DNA of 64,000 nucleotides from NCBI GenBank assembly GCA_008711295.1, contig VUYV01000290.1:62001-126000 (forward strand). The letters run 5' to 3'. Origin of the DNA: Anarhynchus alexandrinus. Lineage: Eukaryota; Chordata; Aves; Charadriiformes; Charadriidae. The notes beneath the pieces were generated by a model, which made no database searches, was not told the DNA's origin, and worked only from the letters and a program-made list of their open reading frames with translations. Both the position numbers and the translations under genes were made by a program. Shown here one piece after another: positions 12,368 through 25,981 of the stretch (its first letter is position 1; every line of letters starts with the position of its first letter).

Positions 12368-14423
12368 AAAATGCTAGGAATCACTATTAAATAGGGCTAT
12401 AATACTTAGCTATGGTTAAATAACTAGTTTACAGATGATACCTCAAAAGATTCCAGTTATGAATGCAGGAGTTTAGGAAGTGCCCTGAGATGGTGGAGTT
12501 ACAAATGGCTCTTACATTTCTCTGCAGACATGCAAATGGTTAATGCCTAATTGCCAGTAGATGGCTCCCAAGAGCATTGTCTATAGGATATTTTTCCAAT
12601 GCACAGAGTTTTGGCTCACTGATTACCTCCAGTGCTCCATGACGTACCAACTGAAGTTCGCACAGCATCAGGATGTCTGCCGCCAGGCTCATGGCATTGT
12701 CCCGTGGTCACAAGGCAGTACTCATGATGCATGCTGTACGGTAAGAAGTCTGGTCTCCAGGCTAAAATGGTGATGGTGGCGTGGAAGAGTCGTGCTACTG
12801 CACGCGAGCGCGGCAATAGGTAGAGATCCTGAAATAGCAGCTGTGTTGTGGAATGACTCAGCTGGTTATACATCAGTAATGCTGACTGGGTGGAGGTGAT
12901 AAGAGCGGGTGCAAACCCTTCAGAGTGTTTCTGTGCTGGCAAGCAGAACCTGACTGCTCGTTACGTTTGTTGAATGCCTCCAAGAACGAGGCCCCTGATT
13001 TCTCTTCCAGAAATAGAGATGATAAATAATTGTTATAACTGCCTCCTTTTTATAATTACCTCCAAATGGATTTCTTTTTTTTCCAGAGATTCTAATTAAG
13101 TTTTACATTAATTATAAGTGTGCAGCATCCTTTTACCAGCAGAAGAGCCTTCTGGGAATTTCTGCTGTGTTGCGGCTTTGAAGGCCTGGTTTTAGTCCAT
13201 TTGCTGAGGCCTGTACTCCTTGGGGCTACTATTCTGTTTGACTCCCTCATTAAATATCCTGAGAACTCTTTCTTTCTCCAGGATTTGAAATCCTTAATGA
13301 GATTTGTATTTTGTAAGGCAAACGCGGTTCCCTGGGAAAGCTGGGGAGATATTCTCTTTTGGCATTAGGGGAATTCTTCATCAACTGAAGTCAATCAGGA
13401 ATACTGGCAAAAGAGGTTTTATTTGTGCATGGGAAATCTGCCATTATTAAGAGAGCAGAGTTAGGCTGAGATTCATGAACTGGAGAGCAGTTTTCTCAAG
13501 GGTGGCTCTCTTTCAGTCTGGCTCCTGTGTCCGGAACTGCTGAAGAGATGCCAGCTCAGAGCATAGGACCACTTGGTCAGAATGAGCAGAGAGGACAAGG
13601 GAAGAAGTTGAGGCTGAAGCACAGACAGTTCATGGCAAGAGTGCTGTGGCTGCCAGATCCGTAGAGGAGGATTTTTCTATTTGTTCTGAAAATGATGGGC
13701 AGATTGGCATGGACAAACTGCTTGGGACAGTTTTAGTTCCAGGACTGCACAGTACTTGGAGCAGTCGGGTCCTCCTCTTTGCCTGCATTTCCTAAACACT
13801 GTCATAGTATGATGCAAATCTGAAAATAGCATGGAGAAGAAGAGGGGGCCCAGAAATGAGCTGTTCTTGGAGGGGAACCCCAGGCCCTTATTACTACAGT
13901 TCTTCCTCAGAGGATGTCATATCTGTGCTGATGTGCCCATATTGCTGCTTTTATCTGTTGCATCATCCTCATGGCTGATGATGCGTTACCAGCAAGGAGC
14001 ATCATGAAGCAAAGCCACACTTCACACACATCTTTAGTATGGTGTCATAAGACACACACATCTCTCTGGGGCTTAGGCAATGCTGTATTAGGTGAGCAGA
14101 CTTCTGGAATGTGTTGGTGATACCGGGGTGCGTATGCACAGCAGCACTTTAAAGTTACAGATACAGTGCATGCGGGTGAAGATCAGTGTCCTGTTTTACG
14201 GAGGCTGTCAGGTTAGAAACTCTCAGATGCTTCTCTGGCCTTCTAAGTGAGGAATTTCTTCACTCTTGATGTGTACTTGGGGGGAGCATAGTTACATCAT
14301 CTTGTTCTTCTGTGTGTATTTGTACATACATATATCTTGGGTGTTTACGAATACAGACAGTGCAGCGAGTGTGGAGAGGCATTATTTCCTGTTTCAATGC
14401 AAGTAGTTGGATGAATAAAAGGT

Positions 14424-14453
14424 ATTACTTACCTTTGTTCAGTGGTAAGTAAT
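14424..14453. repeat. 10-bp inverted repeat built of splice-donor-like sequence
   Basis: ATTACTTACC (14424-14433) and GGTAAGTAAT (14444-14453) are exact reverse complements separated by 10 nt. Each arm reads as a near-consensus 5' splice site (GGTAAGTAA) on its own strand, so the site looks like a donor in both directions. No convincing upstream acceptor with an open frame was found on either strand. Confidence 0.6.
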
Positions 14454-15287
14454 GGCTGGAAATCTCTGACAGGTTTATGTAATGGTTTAATGAGTTTGTG
14501 TGTAATGCATTAGCCTTCAGTAGAAGTCTGGCTGCTGCTGACTTACAGGACTGCAGTCCAATGTGTGTTTTAGGTATATTAATTCTGAAATAAACCAGCC
14601 ACCTGAGGGCAATTCTCTTGTGTGCAGTGTCTTTTCATATTATGGAGTTTTAACCACAATATGGGCAGTGAAACTGAAAACAGGAGTTAAAGAGAAATAG
14701 TAAGTGCTAGGTAAACCAGCACCTATGTAGTCTTCCTCAAATAGGGTTACTTGCTTTTCAGTACGTCTGCATAGCCTCCTGGTGGTTGTAGCCCTTCCCT
14801 TTGGCAAGTAGTCTGGTCCCAAGGAGCAAAGCAGTCCCAAGACTTCCTGCCAACTCCTGTCACTGCCAAACGTTGTCGGGTAGAGACCATGAGTGCTGCT
14901 GTTCTGGGATCCACAGGAAGGCTGAGAAGTTCACTGTAGGTCCAGCAATTCAACTCTTTCTTACTGTCCTGATGCATCTTTCTTTGGTAAGTATAGGATC
15001 AAGGGAGCTTGATGGATTGCCCTGGGTGCTTTGCAGTTCACTTTATTGTTTCGTTCTCACGTTTGATGGTGGCACTGCCTGTCAAAAAGGAGTCCTGTTC
15101 CTCAAACTGTGTTGAAGTGGTGGGGCCACGAGTGAAGTTCTTACTGTAATCCTTAGATACCTCCACTAGAGCATGGTGCGTGAAAACTCAGCCTGTTCTA
15201 TGCTGGAACATCTGCCTGTTTGGTGGCAGTGTTATACAGTAGTTGAGAACACTGCCATAATTAACCAAAACTGTTTGGAAGAAAACA

Positions 15288-15307
15288 GATAAGTGGATAA
15301 CAGATAA
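15288..15307 (+). promoter_or_regulatory. Cluster of three GATA boxes
   Basis: GATAA occurs three times in 20 bp at 15288-15292, 15296-15300 and 15303-15307, all in the same orientation. The outer two are perfect AGATAAG sites, and the unit AACAGATAAGT is repeated. GATA factors bind WGATAR, so a closely spaced triplet is a plausible enhancer element. It could also be a small tandem duplication with no function. Confidence 0.3.
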
Positions 15308-15308
15308 G

Positions 15309-15390
15309 TTGGTGGTTGTTTTTTGTGTTTGTTTTTTTTTTTTTGTTCGTGTGTGTTGTTTGTTTGTGGGTTTGGGTTTGGTTTTTTTTT
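15309..15390 (+). repeat. GT/T-rich low-complexity tract
   Basis: About 80 bp made almost entirely of T and G, with runs of T and two GGGTTT units near 15368-15379. The long lysine/threonine/glutamine-rich minus-strand open frames here reflect this composition. The two GGGTTT units are too few and of the wrong sequence to be a vertebrate telomere array. Confidence 0.85.
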
Positions 15391-18300
15391 CCATAGAAAT
15401 GCAACAGTGATAGCTCTGCTCATTTAAATAAATAACCTCACCACGTTATACTCACTGGATATCAAATTACTAGTTGAACATCTCATCTTAAAAGTTTTAT
15501 CTCCAATGGCAGGATTTTACAGTAACAAATAAGTTCTGTGGCCATCTTGGAGACAGGTGTGTAAGTAAGTTGGTTTAGTTTGTGGTCATTATGTCTCATT
15601 GGTTTAGTAAGCGCAGTGTATGCGTCTATGTTTTGTTCAGCTCTCTTGGCTTTGGTGTAAGCTGCTTTTAAAATTCTTCTTTACAGAGGTGAAGATAGCA
15701 GATAATAAACGAATGTTTCAATTATTTATCTGCCATGAAGACAAGCTGTAAATGTTACTTATTTGTGACTTACCATATCTGAAATCAACTCTAAACAAAA
15801 ATAGACCAAGTCTAGATCTTTGAGAAACTGTTTTGATGAATAGCTCAAGATACAATCATAAAACCATCAGACTTGATGTACTACTCTTTATTACATAAAT
15901 CATATAGTTGCTATAGTGAAAAGGTTATGGTTGATTGCTAGCTCATGCAGATCACTGAATTAATAACTTATATCCAAGTCCACCTTACAAGCTGAGATCT
16001 GAGACCATAAAAATACAGTTCAGTCATATATTCATTGCCATTTATATGAATTTTATGCATAATGAGAGATCAAGCCTATAAAGTAGAAGAGAGTGCCAGT
16101 GTTGCCCTGGTGAGGACTTTAGACCTAGTGGTGGTGTTCTCTGCTAACCTAAAGAATAAATGGCTGTTTTCTAAGTCTTTTTATTAGATTGAACTGTTTT
16201 GATTAAACCATTTGTTTTGAACTCTTGCAGAGGAATAGATGTGTATGTATAAATGAACCTGACCTAATGCAGGTCTCAAAAGGATAATTCCTGTTGTCTT
16301 GTGGTTCTGCAAATCTGCGATTTGTTGCTGGAGAAAAGTCTTGCAGGGGAAGGCAGCGCTCAGTACAGGGCTGGGCCAAGGATAGATCTGGAGAGCAGGC
16401 AGTGAGCTGGAATAAGTTACCCTTCATTTGGGATGCAGAGATTTCTGGGAGTGACCCTGACTGGGGAAGAGTAACCTGCCAGTCTAAGCACATGTGCACA
16501 ACTCCCAGAGGAGAGGGTAGCAGTGACAGAAGACCTTGTTAGAGGAAAATCAGCATAAGCCTACTCCACCAGCACTGCTGCAAGTTATCAGTGGCATATT
16601 AATGAATAAGCACTCTGAACTTGGTTACAGTCATTATTTTTATAGAGCTGTTATTTTCTCTTGCTCGTGTTTGGATGGGTACCCCCATTAGCTGAAGACA
16701 GGAACTAAACAGTAGAGAAAAAAGTAGCTTACAAAACTCACAGTTCTGATGCTATGGTTTTTTTTGTAATTTGTGAAATTCAATAATCTCTGAAGATTAC
16801 TAGGAGAGAACTGGGAGAGGGCTGAACTGTGGCTGCTAAGCGTTTTTAAATTTGTGGGCCTTCATTGTTTTAGCAGAAGTGATCTCTGTAATGCAGGAAT
16901 AAAAAGCTAAGTGATCATAATTACCCTGATTGACCTTAGGATGAAAGACTCTTCCTAAATCTGATTCTCATTCATTAATACCAAGTCACCAAGCAGCACA
17001 AATATGATCTGGATCAAGTGTCAAATTAAGCAGAACAGTGTGGAATTTATGCTGGGTTTGTGCCAGCTGCGGGAGGACAGACAATACCTAATCCAGCATA
17101 AAGTATGCTAGAAATGAGATACCCCTTCAAATTTTTTTCTTTTTTCAACACAGTTGTGTGGAAGTGAGTTTGCCATAGCTCAGCACTTTGCTGATGGGTT
17201 TGATTCGGCACAGATTGCCTTAAACCCAAATTTTCTGCTATATGGAAGAGTGGTCTCGGTCAGAAGCTCTGATGAAGTCTTGTTAGTCATAGGAGTTAAA
17301 GCTTGTGGGAAGAGCTGTACTCTCTTCGGTTTTCAAAGGGGTTCTCCACTTCTCTTGCCAGTTGTGGGAGTGCAGGCAGTCGGGGGGGTTGCGAGCGGGG
17401 TTGTGCCACTTGTTCTTTAACCTGGGTTTCTTGCAGTTAGCTATGGTCTCACTCCCCGCATAAGGGTGTTGGGAAGGCGTTGCCTGTGCATTATTTTGCT
17501 TACAGTGATAGTACTAGCCTGTGGTCCTGCAGACACATCTAAGTGCTTGCAGGAGCCATGTATGCAGTTTGGTTGTCCCTCCCTCAAACACGATTTTTAC
17601 GCTGAGAATATGTGGCTAAACTTGATAAATTAAATGTCAGCCTTGCAAACTTGGGAGTCGGAGATCAGGGAGTACTGGAAAAGTGCTAGATGATTTTATA
17701 AGTACTTGGCATCATCACGTGCTCCAGGGTTCTGTGTGAACATACAACTGAAAGCCATTGCTCTCTACTGCTGGCCTTGTCCTCACGAGTTGTGCCACTG
17801 AAGTAGATCCCGGATTACTGTTGCCGCTTGAACAGAAAGCGTGGAGCTGTGTTGCCAGGCCTGCCTCTCACTTTGCAGTTGCGAGCTTGCAGCTTTGAGA
17901 CAAAAGTCCGCTTAAATCAATCATCTCTTGAAAATGTGGATTGTGCACACTTACGACTCTGTACTGTGCTTGTCATGCCCTGTTTCCTGAAGCATTCCCT
18001 GCCATTATAGGAAAATGTATTACTTTTGATGCGGCAGAGGCATGGATCAACTTTTCCAAGACAAAAGCACGATGAAAGCAAGCTGCTCTCATTTTGCTGT
18101 GAGGTAAATTTACAAGCAACAGCTTCAGGCAGGTATGAGATGTTGCATTTTCTTCATTTTAGGGTGACAGTAAAAGCATCTTTTTACCAGGTTTTTATCT
18201 GAGGGGTAGCTTCTGCACCCTAATCTCTGCACGGTTATTATTACTGCTGGTTTTAGCTGTGAAGGCAAACTGTACATCTAATGATAAAGGGTCCTTTATG

Positions 18301-21300
18301 TTGCTTTTGTTTCTCGAAAAGCTTGTCCTTTCCCAAACTGCAGGAGTACGCACATTGCTGAAGTTCAGTTTCCAAAATAGGCTCTTGTCTTACATTTGGA
18401 GAGATGAAGTTTGGCTGGGAGCAGGGAGAAACAGCAACTATATGCTGTTTCTATGGGAAGTATTTATAGCTGTTTATGAATGCAACTGCATTCCAATAGT
18501 TTAAAAAAGGCATGCTGAACAGGATATACAATGTATCTCCTTATTTGAACTAGCTTTGAAAAAACTACCGCCATACTCCTTTTTTTAGCTTGATTTCCTG
18601 AGGAAACTTGGCTTAAAAGATCATGCTCTGTGCGTGTGCGCACACATGTCTCCTTTTGCTCTTAACTTCTCAGTGCTTTCACGGGTTTTAACCAAATTTG
18701 ACAGAAGTTCAAAGTATAATTAGTTCCTACAGAGCTTACAAAACTGCATGACTCGTGAAAGTGAGTAGAGGAGAATATATTGTTGATGCCCACATTGACA
18801 TAAAAGCAGCAACATAAATATATCAGTGGACAGTGGAGATCAGCAGAGGATAGTGATGTCATAAATTTCCTGAACGTGGAGGAAAATCTGCCTTGAGCAT
18901 GAACAGTATTAGATACAGAGAGGTGAGTTGTGGAAACCCGATTGATAGGAAACCAAGCAGACTTCATTAGTTTTGCTTCTCAAGGAACTTTTGTACTGCC
19001 GAGAGTTAGTAGTAAAAATATGTCAACAGATCCCATAACCTTCTATTCAGCAAACTAATGTTTTTATGTCTGCATAGCTCTGGAAAAATTAGCATTGTAT
19101 TTAAAATACATTTATATTTTTAGCTCCTGTTTTCCGATGAAGTCTCATATGTTTTTCCTCAAAAAAGAGCTATATAGCTCCCTATGTGAAAGCACAATAT
19201 ATATGACTTTCCAGAATAATTGCACACTAAATAAAGTCAGTTTAGCTAAAAAAGAAGACAACTTTTATGAAAAATATAATTTATTTTTCTTCTGGAACAG
19301 CAGTATAATGCAAAAAAATCTGTATTATCTCTAATCTGCTCAGTATGATTCAATATAAAGCAGAGAGATACGTGCGGACCTTGGTAGTAGGTTTCCATGA
19401 TCCAGTGTGTATTGGCAGTGGGCTGCTTCTTCCCTTCCCAGGGAAGAGTCATCTGCAACTCTTCAGTAAAACCAAGTGCCACATTTAAGCAGTAGATCTA
19501 AAGAGCTAGGCTTTTAAATAAGCATTGGATACCTTGAGACCAGGGATAAGATTGCAAGAACTGGAGAGGCTGTATGGCAGACAACCCAGTTTCTACTTTC
19601 CTCTTGTGATTTGGCATAGCCAGCACAGAGACATAAGAAGATGGATTGTTCTCCCAGTCTTCCTTTTAGTGCTGTAATTGAAATTATACAGTTACCTACT
19701 TCTAATTTGAGCAACATGGAGCTTAATTGCTCCTCGCTGCCCGACCAAGAAATCTGGAGAGCTGCATTTTGCTACCTATTAGGACTTACTAGGACACCAA
19801 TGAGGTTCTCATAGTTTTTCATTTTACAACCAAAAAGGTAAAAACTTGGTCCAGAAATAGAAAGCTGACAGTGTGCAAATCTACCTCCCGCTGATCTCCC
19901 CAGCCTTTCCTGTTTTCATTTCCTTAAATTCCTTTAATATGGAAGTGTTTGCCTTCTTTGCACACACAATGGCATCCAATTTTCATCTTGCTGGGTGCTG
20001 ACGCTGCATTCCTGTCTGTCTGCTGAGTTATTGTCTGGATTAATATTCATTAATTATGTTGGTTCAATGAGGCTGTGCTTGGTAAACAGCTTCTTGAGGA
20101 CATTACACGTTTTCCTGTGAGTGGTGTTTAGCGTCCAGAAGATTAAAGTGTAAGACTGTGGGTATAATCCAAATCCAACAAATCCTAACTTTTGTTAGGG
20201 TGTTTTAGAGGAGAGGGGATGGATAAGGGGAAGGAAAGTGGAAGAAGAGAGGAATAAACTACAATTTCTCTCCTACCAATAACAGGGGCTGCCCTGTCGT
20301 TGTGTTGAGTGGGCAGAGCTGACAAGCCCACAGTGTCTGGTATTGCTCAACTATGGATAAAGGGAAGCGTACCGAACCAACCTTTTCCTGCTACAACTCA
20401 GAACTCTAAGATATATTTCTTAATGCTATTCATCTTAATTTGCATAATCAGTTTTTCTGAAAATGATTCAGGCATTAAGATGCATCTGAACAGGCCTCTT
20501 TCCTGCCTGCAAAGGTAAATCCCTCTGGTGAGCTGAGCATTATAAATTTAAATCCAGGATGTGGGCTTGGTTGACGTACTGTACTTAGCAAGACAGGTAC
20601 AAATGATTGGGAAGACAAACTTGCTCTGAATCTCTCTGTGTTCCTGTACCCAAAGGGTTTTGCTTTAAAGAAGATTACTAATGTTTTAAGATTATCTTAA
20701 GGTAATATGTAAGTAATTAAGGAACCATGAGCAGAGGAAAGTTTTTTTTGAGCACAAACGTTGCGTGACAGTAATCCTTAGAAAGAATAAAGGGTTCTGA
20801 GGATGATGAAAGTTCAAGCTGAACTTTCCTTCTCAAATAGAAGATGATTCAGTAGCCAGCACTTGTTGGTATGAGTATGACTTCTTGCATGACAGTAAAA
20901 GTTAACTTTTCAGCAGCTGGAATCCAGAGATTACAATGTCTACAGATACTTTAATTGCTGTTAGAGGTATGTTATTTACATTGTTTATGAACAGAGAATC
21001 GTGCCTAGATCTTGGCTGGTTAAATTGACTTTGTCCATTCAGCAAACAGAGCTTTTTTTTTTGTAAACATGCAAATGGTATAAAGCTCAGTTGTCCTTTT
21101 AAGATTGTCTTCGAATACATCACTTTTTAAAAGCAGTTCCTGCTGGGAGGTTGCAGCTCACACTCTTACAAAAGTTAGTACCATACTCCACGTTTGAAAG
21201 TGTTAAGGCTTATTGCTTGATCGTGTGCCAGCTAGCCACCTTCCACTCTTTGAGTGTACTAAAAGCATGACTATGTCTGGTACAAACCTTTTCTCAATAG

Positions 21301-21618
21301 ATGGCCTGGGGAAATGGGTTACTGTAAGAAATAGGATCTTCTGAACAGGCCACCTCACCACTTTTTTATGCACAAGCTCTTTTATGCACGAGCAAGAAAG
21401 GTTAGATACCACGGAAGTTCTCTGCTTGGTCTGAAGAAGAAAGGACAAAAGCTAACTAGTGGCAATCTTCCTTTGCATACAGCATATGTACATACAGTAT
21501 TATTTATATACAGTATGTATATACAGCAACATCATATTTGAGCTTTGTTCTGTGGAGTGGTGCATGTTGTGTTGTGCAACCTTTCCTTGTGTTCTGATTA
21601 TTTAGAAAAAATAGCAAC

Positions 21619-21643
21619 CTCTTTCACCTAAATGGTGAAAGAG
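21619..21643. repeat. Perfect 10-bp hairpin, 5-nt loop
   Basis: CTCTTTCACC (21619-21628), loop TAAAT, then GGTGAAAGAG (21634-21643). The arms match exactly. The stem is too short for a microRNA precursor, and the flanks do not extend the pairing. Confidence 0.65.
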
Positions 21644-24600
21644 ATGCTCAGCGGAATGCCGGTTGCCCTGACTTAACAGCTAGTGTGTTCATGTTAATTA
21701 GGGTTTAAGGAAACAAGGTAAGACAAGTAGGGTCTAAAATAGGGTGGGTGTTTCTGCTGGTCAGTAGGCCTTGTGCTAGAGAGGCAGCTTCTGGGAAATG
21801 CGAGCATTCGTTCTGAACAGCTGGCGCTGGGGAAAGCCTGCTTGGGTGAATTAGTCTGTGTATGTAAAAGATTTTTTTTTTTTCCCTTGGACTTGGTTTC
21901 ACTGTACATTTTTCCATAGGTGCTGAACTTGCTTTGCCAGTTTGGGACCACTGGGATTTTTAAAAGGAAACGAGCTTGTTGTTCCATAGCTTTAGACATC
22001 CATTGTGCTGCTTAACCGAGAGATTGGACCTTATGTGCTGTTATATGGTTTTCACTAAATACTTTGTTTACTTCAGTTCAAAAACCCCTTTCTTCCATAT
22101 TTCCAATATCTCTTAGGAACTTGGTGAATGAGGAAGAGTATATGGAAAAAATAACCAGAAAGTTTAACATTTGGGGTTTTTTTTAAACCTGCAAATGAGT
22201 AATGTTTCAGGTGGAACTTTGCAGATGAAAGTTACTTGCAAAGGGACTTACTCAATGCACCTGCTTAAGAGACCAAAGGATTTTGCCTGTAGAACCCTGG
22301 CATGGTTATTGTTGTTGACATCATAATTTTTACAAGGCCTTGCATAAAAGTCCAATCTAAGTTTTCCTTAAACAAAGGCTAAACCTAATGTTTATTTAAT
22401 GTTAATAAATAAATGCCTTGGGAAACTGTGAGCTCAATTAGTGATACATTTTTGTAAAGTCCTTTTTATTAGTAACAGAAGAGTGAGGTTTAAAAAAATA
22501 TTTTTATTTTCATTTATTTCTTTATATATTTCTATATATTTCAGTTTGAGCAACAAAGTAAAATCATATCAAGAGAGTTATGATGGATTACTGTTCTGAG
22601 AAGCCCAGTGCCAGCTGGGAAATAGCAGCAGGAACCTAAGCTACAGTTTTGCTGAAACTGATGTTCTGGTGTGCTTTTTTTTTTAAACTGCATTTATGAG
22701 CTCATCATGACCTGAACTTGTTATCCGTGTGTTAATCTTCTGAAGATGTAGTGTTTACATAGCTAAGATGCTTCATAGTTTAGGCAAGCGATGCTAAGGA
22801 GCCTTTTGCAGCTACAATTTGGGATATAAGAACTCTTCACAGTTTGTGTTTGAAGTGGCTAAAGCTATTTAGCTTTTGGGGGCAGATCCATTAACCCACA
22901 CACAGTTCTGCCCAAGTAACATGTATAGTAACTAAAGCTTCCCTCTGACAATAAAATTCTTTTGGTTAATGCAAGCAAAACAAACCCATGTATAAATAAA
23001 CTGAATGTAACCAAAGTCTTGAATATTCTGCACAGTAGTCCATACACTTGATAATAAACCCCAGAGAAAATTAACAAACATCGTACTACCGGTGCTGTTG
23101 CATAGTTGCAAATAATATTCTGCTTGTAACCCATTTTGCTGATATTCAGAAAGCCAGCTCTCAGTTCAGTTAGACTATCAGGATAAGAGTCTATCCGGAT
23201 GATCTCATCTTCTCAAAATAATACAGAGGAAAAACTTAAGTAATGGTGAGGGTGAGGACATGTATCCATTGGGATTCTTTTGAGAATAAAACACTCATTG
23301 CTTTTTGCCTTTCAATAGACTTTCAGTAATGAACACTAATCTTCAGTAATAGTGTGAGTGCCTGCATAGAGTAAGCATCGGAAGATAACCGAGTCTGTGG
23401 CTGAAGCAGATGGAACCTCTTACAACACCAGCTGAGACAATGTGGGAGCTGAGGGTAACACCGCTTTCTCGGGCCCAGAAAGGAGGAAAGCACTCTTCTT
23501 TTGCTTCTGCTGAAGAGGGAGTATTGTGTTCTCTACCGTGTCCCTCTCAGTCTCCACTTGAACTCCCCAAAGGGCTGTTTGGCAGTGCAGAAGCTTTGGT
23601 TTATTTAATACAGAAGGACCTTTCTTTTTCTTCACCAATAATGTTTTGATCTTAGCTGGGATTGAGAAGTGCTTCATTCATTACGACTGCTTGGCAGTGC
23701 CATAAAGGCATCCAGTGTTTAGCAGGTCTTCTGAATGTACATTGCTTGGAAAGAAAGCTGACCTTCTTCATGTGCAAACATCTGTCTTAGTCCCGAAATG
23801 CCTGGACAGCTGGAAACCATGCCAGTGCACTGTGAGTGTGCTCAAAACTTCATGACTTAATGTATCTCTTAACAAAACTCAAATCATTCCGCTTCTTGAG
23901 GGTGGAATTGCTTTTCTTTGACCATGAAACTTGAAGGGCTCTGCTGTACATGTTCCACAAGCCCGGATCTTGTATTAAGTTTTATTCTGTTGTTCCTGTT
24001 TGTGATGATATCAGGTATTGCAAACAGCACTGAGAACGGTGAGGAACAGGTCTTGTGTGGCTCCTAGCTTTAGGGCTGAGCTCAGAGGAGTGGGCTACTT
24101 TTGGTGAGGTCCATAAAGCATTAAGTCTAATTGGGCCAAGGTCTAAAGTAGATCAGTTTATGGTCTGAGCAGAAAAATAAAAACATGATAAAGTGTGTGT
24201 GTGTGTTGTTTTCAAGTGTGAAGAGACAAATCCATACAGCGGTACTGTTTGCTTTTGTCAGTCCAGGCAGTAGCATGTTTGTGCATCTGTTACTCTGTGC
24301 ATTATATTGGGGTCAATTTACAGTCATTTGTAGAAATGGGTATCAAATAGCCCCAGTAAGATTACTATTGTTATGATTCCATTTCTGGAAACCTTTGTCT
24401 ATCCTTGTTCAGGGCTTGTTGGAGGTCGAAAGGCATCATCTCAGTGAGGGGCACTAAGTAGCTGTGTCACCTCACGAGAAGCTGCTGTTACTCATTGTTG
24501 CCGAGTGGTGCATCCCGTCATCCTGTCCACACGTGTTGCCTCTTTCCTCCTCTTCTACTGGTACTGGCAGCTCTCAAATGTCCTAAATGTCAGAGACTTC

Positions 24601-25853
24601 CTTTGAGCCTAGTACCTTGATGGGATTATAAAAGAGAGGGTATTGCAAATGCCCTCCCTGCACTTAGGAGCACGTATGTACCAGCTGAGCCACTTGTGAT
24701 TTATAAATGACTGAAAATACTTAATTTGTCACACTTCCTCCAAGGCTGCATTTAATGTGAATGGAATTGCAGATCTAACCCAAGAGAGTTAATATGATAT
24801 GGTATCTTTTCCAAGAGAATTACATGGAATTACCTGGAGGTTGCCTATACAAATACCCTCGTGAAGCGCTGCTGTCTGCTTCCTGGCAAGGGCACGCACT
24901 TCTGAGGTGTGGTGTTGCACCCTGCAAAGTGCCTGATCCTGCGGATGCATAGGTGAACTTTTAGCACACCTGCCGGATTGGACTTCTCAAACCTTTGTGG
25001 TTTACTTTCTAGACAATACTGGACAATTGTGAGGACGTGAGGCAGAGGACACTGACAGCCTAGGTGAGTTTTCACAGTGAGTTACTTGATCAGCTCATGC
25101 AGCAGCTGAGCAGTGGTTCATGGAGCACTGCTTGATTGCGGGTGCCTAAAAACAGACATGGGTGTTATGGGTGCCTAAAGGCTGCTGACTTTGTTTGGAT
25201 TTTTGGCTAAGTCTTCTGTGCTGTTTTCCAGCTTCTTAAGCCATACTAACGTCCATTTTGTAGAACACTCCAAGGTTTTTCTCTTCCTGCCATGCATCCT
25301 TGGTGTGACACATTATTTTGGAAAAATTTGGGATTAAGTGGCATTTCCTTGATTTTGCAAGTTCTAAAATAATAGGTATTTCCTTGGAAGGAATGATGTT
25401 AGGATGTTTGACAGAAATTGGTAAATCTAATGACCTTTGATTAAAGCCTGCAGCTGTACGCTAACATAGACAAAGACAACTTTGAAGACAGATTCAGAAG
25501 CCAGGAATTTAGAAACCATTCTCAACATTTCAGCCTACACAGATTACTAAATAAAGGATTTCAACAACTGAGGCAATGTTTTTGTTTGTAAAAGTGGGCG
25601 CTTAGTACAGTTGGATGATGAATTAAGGACAGCCGGAATATATCAGAATATACTTTCCCACACATGCAGTACGATTGAGCATTAATACATTTTCATCCCT
25701 TTGTAATTATTTTCTCTTTGCAGCTATTTCCAGATTGTTACCATCTGTAATTGTGACACTTTTACAAGAAAATTGATTTAGTCAATTCAGTTTCTGTGAT
25801 TTTTATTATTGTTGTCATTGTTTCAAATCCAGAACCTTCTAACTTGGCTTGAA

Positions 25854-25981
25854 TTCTTCAAACCTCTTTTATATTGTGCAACCAATAACCAGCTTATTTT
25901 TTGTCAGAAACCTGCCTTTTTTTGTTTGTTTGCTCTCATAACTTTAGATAGAGTTAGAGAGTCCCTAACAGACAATGGTCA
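25854..25981 (+). repeat. Copy A of a ~128-bp direct repeat
   Basis: This segment recurs in the same orientation at 26852-26978, 998 bp downstream. The copies share nearly every base from TTCTTCAAACCTCTTT to CTAACAGACAATGGTCA. They differ at about five positions, by two T in one homopolymer and by a 3-bp gap. The flanks are unrelated on both sides, so the boundaries are sharp. It encodes nothing recognisable, although a short chance open frame (25809-25994) covers it. It may be a small dispersed repeat family or a local duplication. Confidence 0.9.

Larger units (their letters stand above)
8281..25853. other. Gene-free noncoding stretch
   Basis: No open frame here has recognisable protein features, and no CR1 or LTR fragment is clear by eye. 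Small items within it are listed separately: hairpins at 12353, 14424, 20808 and 21619, three GATA boxes at 15288-15307 and a GT-rich tract at 15309-15390. A short CpG cluster at about 12779-12815 is followed by a TGACTCAGC element (12854-12862) that resembles an AP-1/NF-E2 half-MARE. Patches around 13020-13120, 20030-20090 and 22370-22510 are rich in TAAT/ATTA and could be conserved noncoding elements, but this cannot be shown without an alignment. Confidence 0.65.

Noticed and set aside
15368..15379. Two GGGTTT units, considered as interstitial telomere repeat
   Set aside because: The vertebrate unit is TTAGGG. Two imperfect units inside a GT-rich tract are low-complexity sequence.
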